The translations under genes were made by a program, and so were the position numbers. From Kribbella jiaozuonensis (GTDB lineage: Bacteria; Actinomycetota; Actinomycetes; Propionibacteriales; Kribbellaceae): a stretch of 64,000 nt of DNA. The notes beneath the pieces are model-generated. The model searched no databases and had not been told where the DNA came from. It was given only the letters and a program-made list of their open reading frames with translations. The DNA lies in assembly GCF_005233875.1 (NCBI RefSeq), contig NZ_SZPZ01000005.1, positions 124,001 through 188,000 of the forward strand. Reading direction: 5' to 3'. Positions 41,308 through 49,518 of the stretch are shown piece after piece. Positions within the stretch are counted from its first letter, which is position 1; each line of letters starts with the position of its first letter.

Positions 41308-42155
41308 TGGACACCACCGAGTCGGTTGTCGCCGAGCTGAACGTTGCCCTGGGCACCGATTATCGGCTCGTGCGGCAACTGACCGGTGGGTTCCAGTCGG
41401 GTGCGTTCGAGCTCACCGGCGGTGTCGTCCTCAAGTGGACCGACAACCCTGGATGGGCAGCACGGGTACGGCGGGCGGATGAGCTGGTCCGCCGCGCCCG
41501 TGCGGTCGGGTATCCGACACCTGCCTGGCTGACCGTGGGTACGACGGCCGCGGGGTCGCCGTACCAGCTGCAGGAGTTCGTGTCCGGTACGCCGGTGCGC
41601 GACTACTCGGTGGTCGACGAGTCACTCGCCCGCGAGCTGATCGCTATCTGCGAGCTGCAGCGCGGTCTCGTGCCGGAGCCCGGGATCAGCTGGTCGGCGT
41701 GGTCGCGCGGCGTGGTCCTGGAGGGCTGGGACGGCGTGTGGGAACGCGTCAGCAAGTACGGCGGTGATCTGCTCCGGCGCTACGAGTTGCTCTGCCGGCC
41801 GTACCGCGATGCGGAGCTGCCCGACGACGACTTCGTGCACGGCGACCTGAACCTCGGCAACCTCATCGTCCAGGACGGGCGCGTCACCGGGATCGTCGAC
41901 ATCGAGGCGGCTGGTGCCGGCTCCCGGGCGTACGACCTGATCTCGCTGGCGACGTCGGCGGCGCGGGACGGTGCCGCACCAGGCGTGGATGAGCTGTTCG
42001 TCGAGGCGGCGCTGCGGGCCGGCGGGCGGGCGGCGGTCGCGTTGTGCGCCGGGGCGGCGTACGTGAGCATCGCCGAGTTCGTCCATGACCGCGTCGGGTC
42101 GGCCGAGCTGATCGAGTACGGCGCTCGGAGGGTGCTCGACCTGCTCGATGCATGA
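41307..42155 (+). CDS. APH/choline kinase-family phosphotransferase
   Basis: This 282-residue kinase-fold protein has the catalytic loop FVHGDLNLGNLIVQDG and the metal-binding DIEAAGAGSRAYDL. The N-lobe contains the Lys-bearing GVVLKWTDNPGWAARV. The ATP-dependent phosphoryl acceptor may be an aminoglycoside, macrolide or other small hydroxyl compound. Its ATG overlaps the aspS2 stop, so it is translationally coupled to a T-box-controlled synthetase. Such coupling suggests self-protection against, or metabolism of, a compound that affects aspartyl-tRNA; this is inference. Confidence 0.85.
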   Translation: MDTTESVVAELNVALGTDYRLVRQLTGGFQSGAFELTGGVVLKWTDNPGWAARVRRADELVRRARAVGYPTPAWLTVGTTAAGSPYQLQEFVSGTPVRDYSVVDESLARELIAICELQRGLVPEPGISWSAWSRGVVLEGWDGVWERVSKYGGDLLRRYELLCRPYRDAELPDDDFVHGDLNLGNLIVQDGRVTGIVDIEAAGAGSRAYDLISLATSAARDGAAPGVDELFVEAALRAGGRAAVALCAGAAYVSIAEFVHDRVGSAELIEYGARRVLDLLDA

Positions 42156-42162
42156 TGTGCGC

Positions 42163-43386
42163 ATGACGAGTGAGGCCGAGCGGGCCGTGCTGGCCGCGAT
42201 CGACGACGAGCGGATCATCGCGGACCTGCGTGACCTGGTGCAGATTCCCAGTGTCGACGGGACCGCGGCCGAGACCGTCGTACAGGCGTGGTGTGCTGAG
42301 CGGCTGGGCGCGCTCGGGGTATCGGTCGACCACTGGCGGTTGGATCTCGAGGCGTTGACCTCTGACCCGGAGTTCCCGGGCATGGAGGTCGAGCGGGACG
42401 AGGCCTGGGGCTGTGTCGGCTTGCTCGGTGAGGACGGGACGCCGGGGCTGATCTTCAACGGGCACGTGGATGTCGTGCCGGGTGATGCGTTCGAGGCGCG
42501 GATCGAGGACGGCGTGATGTGGGGGCGCGGGACGTGTGACATGAAAGGCGGCGTCGCGGCGATCCTCGGCGCGGTGGCGGCGATTGTTGCCTCCGGCATC
42601 CGGTTGCTCAAGCCGCTGGCGGTGCACACGGTGATCGGCGAGGAGGACGGCGGGCTCGGCGCGTTCGCGACCCTGCGCCGCGGTCATCGCGGCGAGGCGT
42701 GCCTGATCGCGGAGCCGACCGCCGAGGCCGTGATCCCCGCCAACGCCGGCTCGCTGACGTTCCGGCTGGAGGTCCCTGGACTAGCCACCCACGGCTCGAC
42801 GCGCAGTCGTGGCGTGAGCGCGATCGAGAAGTTCACCGTGATCCAGCACGCCCTGCAGGAGCTTGAGGCCAAGCGCAATCAGGACCCGCATCCGCTGCTC
42901 ACCCACCTCGACCTCGCCAACCCGTTGTCCGTCGGCACGATCTCCGCCGGCGATTGGGCGAGCACCGTTCCCGACCACCTGATCGCCGAGGGCAGGTACG
43001 GCGTACGCCTCGGCGAACCGCTCGACGAAGCGCGCAAGGTTTTCGAGGACGCGGTCGCCGGAATCGAGGACGAATGGCTGCGCGATCACCCGGTCAAGGT
43101 GACCTGGCCGGGCGGTGCGTTCGCATCGGGGGTCCTGCCTGACGGTGACCCACTGCTCACCGATACCGTGCAGACCGTGATCGACACCGGCAGGCCGGCT
43201 CCAGAGGTCCGAGGCGCTCCTTATGGCTCGGATCTCCGGCTGTACGCCGCGGCCGGCATCCCGACGCTGCAGTACGGACCTGGCGATGTCCGCTACGCCC
43301 ACGCCGCCGACGAGCACGTGGTGCTGGCCGACGTACTGCACGCCGCCCGCACCTACGCCCTCCTCGCCGTCCGTCGGTGCGGTTGA
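42163..43386 (+). CDS. M20 family metallopeptidase (ArgE/DapE/ACY1 group)
   Basis: This 407-residue amidohydrolase has the dinuclear metal ligands in FNGHVDVVPG (His), GRGTCDMKGG (Asp), IGEEDGG (catalytic Glu, metal Glu) and the terminal HAADEHV (His). The lid domain carries ATHGSTRSRGVSAIEK. Family members cleave N-acyl amino acids or dipeptides. It starts at ATG 42163 or, overlapping the kinase gene, at 42148. It is probably the third gene of the aspS2 operon. The substrate could supply Asp, but nothing in the sequence proves this. Confidence 0.9.
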   Translation: MTSEAERAVLAAIDDERIIADLRDLVQIPSVDGTAAETVVQAWCAERLGALGVSVDHWRLDLEALTSDPEFPGMEVERDEAWGCVGLLGEDGTPGLIFNGHVDVVPGDAFEARIEDGVMWGRGTCDMKGGVAAILGAVAAIVASGIRLLKPLAVHTVIGEEDGGLGAFATLRRGHRGEACLIAEPTAEAVIPANAGSLTFRLEVPGLATHGSTRSRGVSAIEKFTVIQHALQELEAKRNQDPHPLLTHLDLANPLSVGTISAGDWASTVPDHLIAEGRYGVRLGEPLDEARKVFEDAVAGIEDEWLRDHPVKVTWPGGAFASGVLPDGDPLLTDTVQTVIDTGRPAPEVRGAPYGSDLRLYAAAGIPTLQYGPGDVRYAHAADEHVVLADVLHAARTYALLAVRRCG

Positions 43387-43392
43387 TCCACG

Positions 43393-45954
43393 GTGGCGCC
43401 GCTGCGGGGACGGTCCCGGGAGCTCGGGGAGCTCCTCGACGCGCTGCGCTCGGCCGGCAACGGTCGCGCCTCGCTCGCCGTCGTCAGTGGTGAACCGGGG
43501 ATCGGCAAGTCGGCACTGCTCGCGGCCGCGGTCGAGCAGGCCGAGCGGCAGGGCTTCCTGGTCACCAGTGCGGCTGCGCACCAGAACGACAACATCAGCC
43601 CGCTGGCCTCTCTCGCACCCGCTCTGCGCGCTGGACCGGAGCCGCTGATCGCTACCCAGGACTTCCTGGAGCTGGCGTCACTCAACACCCAGCCGCTCTG
43701 GCTGGCCGAACGCCTCGCTGACCTCGTCGGCCGGCGCCTGGCCGGCACCCGCACGCTGATCGTGCTGGACGACGCCCAGTGGTCCGATCCGCTCACTGCC
43801 TTCGTACTGCGGGTCGCCATCGCCCGCCTCTCGGCCGCCAACCTGCTGTGGCTCCTCGCCAGCCGCCCCGGCAACCTGATCGACCAGCTGATCGACGCGG
43901 TCGGCGACCAGGTCCCTGTCCACCACCTTCCGCTCGAGCCACTCACCGCGGACGCGATCCAGGACCTCGCCGCGGACCGGTTGAATCACCCGGTCGACCC
44001 CGCTCTCGCCGTCCAGCTCGCAGGTGTGCAGGGCATCCCATTCCTGGCCGAGCAATTGGTCGCCGGCCTATACCTGAGCGACGAGAACGCCGCTGGTCCG
44101 CTCCCAGCCGGCCTGGTCGAAGGGGTACGCCGTCGTACCAGCGGTCTGTCCGAATCGAGTCGTGAGCTCGTGCGGACCGCTGCGGTCTTCGGGAGCGAGT
44201 TCCGGCTCGAGGACGTCGCCGTACTGATGGCCGCGCCGGTCGCCCGGTTGGCAGCGCCGTTGGAGGAGGCGATCCAGGCCGGTCTGCTGACGGACGCCGG
44301 TTCGGTACTGCGGTTCCGCCACGAGCTGCTGCGATCTGCCGCGCTGGCCGACGTACCGCCATCTGCCCAGCGGGCGCTGCATGGCGCGATTGCGAACCAG
44401 CTGATGTCCGCGGGACGCGGTGCGGCTGCTGCGGCGCCGCATGTGCTCGCGGTCGCGCAATCCGGTGACGTAGCTGCCGTGGAGACGCTGCGCGAAGCCG
44501 CGCGTGACCTGCTGGCCACCATGGCGACGACAGCCGCGGAGATCATCCAGGATGCGTTCGAGCTGACACGCGTGGACGATCCGCTGCGTGCTGAGGTCGG
44601 CGTCGAGGTGGTGAGCATTCTGCTCACTGCACGCCAGTACGACCGGGCGAAGGCGTTCGCCGACGACCTGCTCAGCGGTACGGCGCTGTACCTCGGACCG
44701 ATCACGCCTGAGCTGGTGACGACGGTCCGGCTGCATTTGGCGCCGTACCAGTGGGGTAATCAACGTCTCGACGTACAGGAGCTCAGCCCCAGCGACCCGC
44801 GACTGGCGGCCTACCGTGTGCTGGCTGGAGCAGACGTCCCCGGAGCATCGGACGACCCCGTGGCGCAGGCGATCCTGCAGGTCGCTGCGGCCGAGCAGGC
44901 CCGCGCTGAGGGCAGGTACGCCGACGCCCGCGACCTGTACGTCGCTGCGCGGCAAGCGGAGACCGGACTGGGGAGTTTGCCCGACGCTCTGGTCGAGGTC
45001 GGTGAGTTGTACTGCCGCGCTGAGGCCGACGAGCTGGCAGCCGCACTGGAGCGTGCTCGTGAGCTGACGACCGCAGGTGATTCCTGGTCGGCTCCGCAGC
45101 TGGCTGTGTTGCGCGCGCGGCTTGAGTACGCCGCCGGCAACCTGCAGGAAGCAGAGAGCGCTGCCACCTTGGGTCTGCGCTGGATGGACCAGTTGCACGA
45201 CCGGACGCTGGCGCCCGCGGCGGACCAGGTGCTTGCACTCATCGCACTGGCCCGCGGTCACCTGACCCACGCCAGAAAGCTCGCCGGTAGCGATCCGACC
45301 ATCACCACCTTGCTGGCGATCGCGGACGGCGATGCGAAGGCCGTCGGTCGGTTGGCCGTCACGCGGCCGGACTTCCCCGACCGGATCAGTTTTCTACTGC
45401 AGGCCGATGCCGCCGATGAACTGGCACGGCTCAGTCCGTCCGCAGCAAGCCGCGGGGCACTCGCGGTCGTGGCTGCGGGCAACGATGTCACTGAATTGCT
45501 GGAGGCTGTTGAAGTGGTACGTACTGCGAACCGACCCCTGCTGCTCGCCCTGGCCGAGGAACGCCTGGGCCGAGCTGCTCTGGCGGCCGGCGATCGCCAG
45601 ACCGGTGTCCCGGCGCTGGAGCGGGCGCTGGACAGTCTGACCGCTCTGGGCGCCACCGCGCCGGCCGGGCGGATCCAGGCAGTGCTGCAGGCGGCCGGAG
45701 TACGGCGACGACGATGGGCCGCAGTACCGCCGAGAGCGCAGGAGGGGTGGGAGGCGCTCACCCCGATGGAACGCCGGGTTGCACTGCTCGTGGCCGAGGG
45801 GCACACCAACCGGTCTGCTGCCGAGGAGCTGGTCCTGTCGGCCAGCACGGTCGGGACGCATCTGCGGGCCGTGTTCGGCAAGCTGGGGGTCAACTCGCGG
45901 GTCCAGCTGACCCGTCTGGTGCTGGAGCGGTTCGGCCCTCCCCCGAACGCATGA
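43393..45954 (+). CDS. LAL family regulator: AAA ATPase with C-terminal LuxR helix-turn-helix
   Basis: This 853-residue protein has an N-terminal AAA/STAND ATPase (Walker A GEPGIGKSALLAA at about 33-45, Walker B TLIVLDDAQWSDP). A long helical, TPR-like middle follows, then a C-terminal LuxR HTH (about 790-850, LTPMERRVALLVAEGHTNRS, SASTVGTHLRAVFGKLGV). LAL proteins are large transcription activators often found with secondary-metabolism or uptake genes. It starts at GTG 43393, 6 bp after the M20 gene, so it likely shares the transcript. Confidence 0.88.
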   Translation: MAPLRGRSRELGELLDALRSAGNGRASLAVVSGEPGIGKSALLAAAVEQAERQGFLVTSAAAHQNDNISPLASLAPALRAGPEPLIATQDFLELASLNTQPLWLAERLADLVGRRLAGTRTLIVLDDAQWSDPLTAFVLRVAIARLSAANLLWLLASRPGNLIDQLIDAVGDQVPVHHLPLEPLTADAIQDLAADRLNHPVDPALAVQLAGVQGIPFLAEQLVAGLYLSDENAAGPLPAGLVEGVRRRTSGLSESSRELVRTAAVFGSEFRLEDVAVLMAAPVARLAAPLEEAIQAGLLTDAGSVLRFRHELLRSAALADVPPSAQRALHGAIANQLMSAGRGAAAAAPHVLAVAQSGDVAAVETLREAARDLLATMATTAAEIIQDAFELTRVDDPLRAEVGVEVVSILLTARQYDRAKAFADDLLSGTALYLGPITPELVTTVRLHLAPYQWGNQRLDVQELSPSDPRLAAYRVLAGADVPGASDDPVAQAILQVAAAEQARAEGRYADARDLYVAARQAETGLGSLPDALVEVGELYCRAEADELAAALERARELTTAGDSWSAPQLAVLRARLEYAAGNLQEAESAATLGLRWMDQLHDRTLAPAADQVLALIALARGHLTHARKLAGSDPTITTLLAIADGDAKAVGRLAVTRPDFPDRISFLLQADAADELARLSPSAASRGALAVVAAGNDVTELLEAVEVVRTANRPLLLALAEERLGRAALAAGDRQTGVPALERALDSLTALGATAPAGRIQAVLQAAGVRRRRWAAVPPRAQEGWEALTPMERRVALLVAEGHTNRSAAEELVLSASTVGTHLRAVFGKLGVNSRVQLTRLVLERFGPPPNA

Positions 45955-46080
45955 GATTCGGGTGCACCGGCGGCGCCGAACACGTGATCCGGCGCTGACA
46001 GGTTCACCTGTTCGCTCGATCCGGCAGGTCGGGGTTCAGCGGTTTCCTTTGTGGCAAGCAACCACGAAGGGAACATCGAC

Positions 46081-46860
46081 ATGAGACTCCGTCACCTGAT
46101 CGCAGTCGCCGCAGCGGCGGTCATCACCGTCACCGGCATCACCACCGCGAGCGCTCAGACCGAGCACAAGCCCAAGCCGACCATCGTTCTGCTGCACGGC
46201 GCGTTCGCCGATGCGGCGAGCTGGTCCGAGGTGGCCGGCCGACTCCAGCGGGACGGCTACACCGTCGTCGCCCCCGCGGTACCGCTGCGTGGGATCGCAT
46301 CGGACACGACGTACCTGCAGGGCGTGCTGAACACGATCCCCGGTCCGAAGGTGCTCGTCGGGCACTCGTACGGCGGTGCGCTGGTCAGCGAGCTGGCCGG
46401 GACGAGTGGAGTGAAGTCGCTGGTGTACGTCGCCGCGTTCATCCCGCAGGCCGGTGAGACGATCGGCGCGCTCAACGCGCAGTACCCGGGCAGTGAGCTC
46501 GGGCCGGACACGACGAGCACGATCGCCTACCCGGGCGGTGTGGACCTGCTGGTGAAGCCGGAGGCGTTCCACCAGGTGTTCTCTGCCGACCTGCCCGCGC
46601 GACAGGCCGCAGTACTCGGTGCCTCGCAGCGTCCGATCAACGCGGCGGCGTTCGACGAGAAGGTCCTGACGACCGCGCCGGCCGGACTCCCGAAGTACGC
46701 CGTGATCCCCACCGCTGACCACGCGATCGCACCGGCCGCGGAGCGCTTCATGGCCCAGCGCGCGCACGCCACGGTCGTGGAGGTGCCGGGCGCATCGCAC
46801 CTGGTCGCCCTGTCGCACTCGAGCACTGTCGCCCGCGTCATCGAGCAGGCAGCCCGCTGA
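46081..46860 (+). CDS. Secreted alpha/beta hydrolase
   Basis: This 259-residue protein has a Sec signal peptide (MRLRHLIAVAAAAVITVTG, cleavage after ASA). The mature hydrolase has the oxyanion motif LLHGAFADAASW, nucleophile VGHSYGGAL, and a terminal His in GASHLVALSH. It resembles the salicylate-esterase/EstC-like group of secreted or cytosolic esterases. The start ATG 46081 follows GAAGGGA. A bidirectional terminator separates it from the next gene. Substrate is unknown. Confidence 0.88.
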   Translation: MRLRHLIAVAAAAVITVTGITTASAQTEHKPKPTIVLLHGAFADAASWSEVAGRLQRDGYTVVAPAVPLRGIASDTTYLQGVLNTIPGPKVLVGHSYGGALVSELAGTSGVKSLVYVAAFIPQAGETIGALNAQYPGSELGPDTTSTIAYPGGVDLLVKPEAFHQVFSADLPARQAAVLGASQRPINAAAFDEKVLTTAPAGLPKYAVIPTADHAIAPAAERFMAQRAHATVVEVPGASHLVALSHSSTVARVIEQAAR

Positions 46861-46870
46861 AACAGCCGTC

Positions 46871-46901
46871 GGCCGGACCGCTTGCATGAAGCGGTCCGGC
46901 C
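46871..46901. terminator. Bidirectional terminator between convergent genes
   Basis: GGCCGGACCGCTT (46871-46883) and AAGCGGTCCGGCC (46889-46901) are perfect 13-bp complements around GCATG, between the stops at 46860 and 46911. Confidence 0.85.
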
Positions 46902-46910
46902 GGCTGGTAC

Positions 46911-48134
46911 TCAGATGGCCTGGTAGAGCGTGGTCCAGAAGTCACCCGCGAGCTGCACCGCGGACGGCACCGTCGTGCCGACCTGGGTGAGCAGGATGCC
47001 GACGATCTGGTTGGTCGGGTCTGCGTACGTCGACGTACCGGCGCCACCGTCCCAGCCGAACTGGCCTACCGGCGCGTAGTCGCCCCGGTAGGTGCGGACG
47101 GCCATCCCGTAGCCCCAGCCGCCCTGCTGTCCCTGGCCGAACGAGATGTGCACGTTGTCCCGGGCCAGCGTCTCGCGTGCGGCCAGCACCTCCGGAGTGA
47201 GGCTGTTGCTGGTCATCAGCTCCACAGCCGGCTTGGACAGGATCTGCTCGCCGTTGTGGACGCCGTGGTTCAGCAGCATCCGGAAGTACGCGTGGTAGTC
47301 GTCGGCGGTGGAGTTCAGTCCGCCGCCACCGCCCTGGAACGCCGGCGGAGCGCTGTGCCGGCCGCCCTCCGCCTCGTCCCACACCTGGAACTCGCCGGTC
47401 GCCGGGTCCGGCGCGTACAGCGGAGGCAGGCGGTCGATCTGGTCACCGGGCACCCAGAAGCCGGTGTCCTTCATGCCGAGCGGCTCGAAGATCCGCTCGC
47501 GCAGGAACTCGTCGTACGACTGACCGGTGACCCGGGAGACGAGTACGCCGACCAGGTCGCTGCTGATCTGGTACTGCCAGCGCTCGCCCGGCTGGTACAT
47601 CAGCGGAAGCGTGCTGAGCCGGCGCATCCACTCGTCCTGCTCGGGCATCGGCACCGGCCCGTTCGGCGTGATGCCCTGCTCGAACAGGGCGCCCATGATC
47701 GGCGTACCGATCATCGTCATGTCCATGCCGAGCCCGAAGGTCGAGGTGAGCACGTCCCGGACCGTGATCGGCCGCTTCGCCGGCACGGTGTCGTCCACCG
47801 GGCTGTCGATCCGCTTCAGCACCTGGCGGTTCGCGAGCTCGGGCAGCCAGGGCTCGACCGTGTCGTCGAGCCGCAGCCGGCACTCGTCGAGCAGCACCAT
47901 CGCGGCCGAGATCGCGACCGGCTTCGACGTCGACGCCATCCGGAAGATGGTGTCGCGCTGCATCGGGGCGCCACCGTCGTGGCGCATGGTCCCGAGCGTC
48001 TCGACGTGCGGCTCACCGTCGCCCCGGCTGACCAGGGCGACGATGCCGGGGATCTTCCCGGAGTCGACGTGCCGGGCGAGTACGTCGTGCAGCCGGCGCA
48101 GACCCGTTTCGGTGAAGCCGTTGGTGGTGGACAT
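46911..48134 (-). CDS. Serine hydrolase, beta-lactamase class C family
   Basis: This 407-residue protein has the SxxK motif in FRMASTSKPVAIS and a second-motif-like WQYQISSDLVGV. GTSTYADPTNQIVGILLTQ near the end resembles the third-motif strand. There is no signal peptide, so it is probably a cytosolic esterase or peptidase rather than a resistance enzyme. It lies 32 bp downstream of the DUF4097 gene on the same strand and probably forms one transcript with it. Confidence 0.88.
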   Translation of the reverse strand: MSTTNGFTETGLRRLHDVLARHVDSGKIPGIVALVSRGDGEPHVETLGTMRHDGGAPMQRDTIFRMASTSKPVAISAAMVLLDECRLRLDDTVEPWLPELANRQVLKRIDSPVDDTVPAKRPITVRDVLTSTFGLGMDMTMIGTPIMGALFEQGITPNGPVPMPEQDEWMRRLSTLPLMYQPGERWQYQISSDLVGVLVSRVTGQSYDEFLRERIFEPLGMKDTGFWVPGDQIDRLPPLYAPDPATGEFQVWDEAEGGRHSAPPAFQGGGGGLNSTADDYHAYFRMLLNHGVHNGEQILSKPAVELMTSNSLTPEVLAARETLARDNVHISFGQGQQGGWGYGMAVRTYRGDYAPVGQFGWDGGAGTSTYADPTNQIVGILLTQVGTTVPSAVQLAGDFWTTLYQAI

Positions 48135-48166
48135 CGTGGGGTGCTCCTTCGATTGGTAGTTGGAGA

Positions 48167-48835
48167 TCAGAGGCTGCGGGCGACGATGTCGCCGACAGTG
48201 GTGGTCGCGCGGATGGTGAGCTGGGCGCCGGCGCCCTCGGCGTTCTTGAGCGCGTTGTCGATCCGGCCGGTGGTGGTGCCGGCGTTCAGCGAGGCCGAGA
48301 CACCGGCGGCGGCGCCGACCTCGATCTCGCCGACGTCGGTACGCAGTTCGAGCGCGCCGGCGGCGGCCTCGGCGATCCGGATGTCGCCCTTGCTGGTGCG
48401 GATCTCCGCCGGGCCGTTGAGGCGGCCGACCGAGACGTCACCGGCGGTCAGGGTGAGCTTGGCGCTCGCGACGTCCTCGAGGTCGATCGAGCCGTGCGCG
48501 CTGTTGATCGCCACGTCGCCGAGACGGCCGGTGGAGCGCAGCTCGGAGCTGGCGACCTTCACGTCGACCTTGGAGCCGGCGGGCAGCTCGACCTTGACCG
48601 CGACGTAGCCGGACGGGCCGAAGTACTGCTTCTTCGCGGTGATCTCGACCCGCAGTACGCCGTCGGCGTACGCGACCTTGGCCTCCTCGGCCGCCTTCAC
48701 GTCGCGGCTCTTGGAGGAGTCGGCGGGCAGGACCTCGACGGTGGTGTCGGCCCGGTCGGCGGCGACGAGCTCGATGCGGCCGGCGGGGATGTCGAGGATT
48801 GCGGAGATCGGCTCGGGGGTGTTGAAAGTAGACAT
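48167..48835 (-). CDS. DUF4097 family beta-strand repeat protein
   Basis: This 222-residue protein is built of short beta repeats typical of DUF4097 (putative adhesin-like) proteins: DVAINSAHGSIDLEDVASAK, LTLTAGDVSVGRLNGPAEIR, TSKGDIRIAEAAAGALELR. No signal peptide or membrane helix is present, so it is predicted cytosolic. The start ATG at 48835 follows GAAAGG. Such proteins are often next to regulators; here STAND and SRPBCC-like genes lie upstream. Confidence 0.85.
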   Translation of the reverse strand: MSTFNTPEPISAILDIPAGRIELVAADRADTTVEVLPADSSKSRDVKAAEEAKVAYADGVLRVEITAKKQYFGPSGYVAVKVELPAGSKVDVKVASSELRSTGRLGDVAINSAHGSIDLEDVASAKLTLTAGDVSVGRLNGPAEIRTSKGDIRIAEAAAGALELRTDVGEIEVGAAAGVSASLNAGTTTGRIDNALKNAEGAGAQLTIRATTTVGDIVARSL

Positions 48836-48937
48836 TGTCGTACCTTTCGGATTCGTTGAGTTTGTTTGACTGCGACCAGCTTCGAAGACCGCCCTGACAC
48901 CGGGCCGCCGTAGCCCTGACACGGCCCCTGACACGTG

Positions 48938-49393
48938 TCAGCAGCCCAGGCGGTCGGCGATGACAGCCAGCACCTGCTGCAGGTCACGTGCCATCCGGGT
49001 CCGCATTCCGAGCTCGGCGATGCCGGGCGCGAACCCGGGATGCTCGGGTAGGACCCGCTGCACACGGTGGACGACTCGCGTGCCGGTCGAGCAGGCAGTG
49101 ACGGCGTGAACACCGCCGTACCAGCTCTGTACTGCGAGCCTGCAGCCGTCCACCTGGATCTCCACCGGCTCGACGTGCCCTGCCAGCTCGGCCCGGAAGG
49201 TGTGTCCGTCAGCTACAACGGTCATCGCTCCCTGGCGTGCTGCCGAAGCCCTGGCCAGCACCAGCAGGTTGTCGTCGCCGACCCGTCCCGCGGTGACGGC
49301 GAGGAGCAGCTCGGCGACCGCTGCGACGGGCGCGGCGACCGTGCCCTGCACCTCCCACAGCGTGGGCAGTGCGTCCAGTTCGTTGAGCAGCAT
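48938..49393 (-). CDS. SRPBCC-like hypothetical protein
   Basis: This 151-residue soluble protein begins MLLNELDALPTLWEVQGTVA. It has a pattern of strands and a long C-terminal helix (AELGMRTRMARDLQQVLAVI) like START/SRPBCC ligand-binding proteins. There are four cysteines late in the chain and no catalytic motif. The family call is by fold pattern only. It lies between the STAND regulator and the DUF4097 gene on the same strand. Confidence 0.55.
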   Translation of the reverse strand: MLLNELDALPTLWEVQGTVAAPVAAVAELLLAVTAGRVGDDNLLVLARASAARQGAMTVVADGHTFRAELAGHVEPVEIQVDGCRLAVQSWYGGVHAVTACSTGTRVVHRVQRVLPEHPGFAPGIAELGMRTRMARDLQQVLAVIADRLGC

Positions 49394-49518
49394 GGTGGAG
49401 AGACTGGCCGAGGCGCTCGGCCCGGACCACCCACAGCTGTCCCGCCGGGACGCGGAATCGACGGCTGACCTGCACTTTTGCAGGATCGAACGGCTGTCCC
49501 GGGACGGGACGGGACAGC

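Noticed and set aside
46911..48134. Calling the serine hydrolase a beta-lactamase resistance gene
   Set aside because: No signal peptide and an atypical second motif; an esterase or peptidase is more likely.
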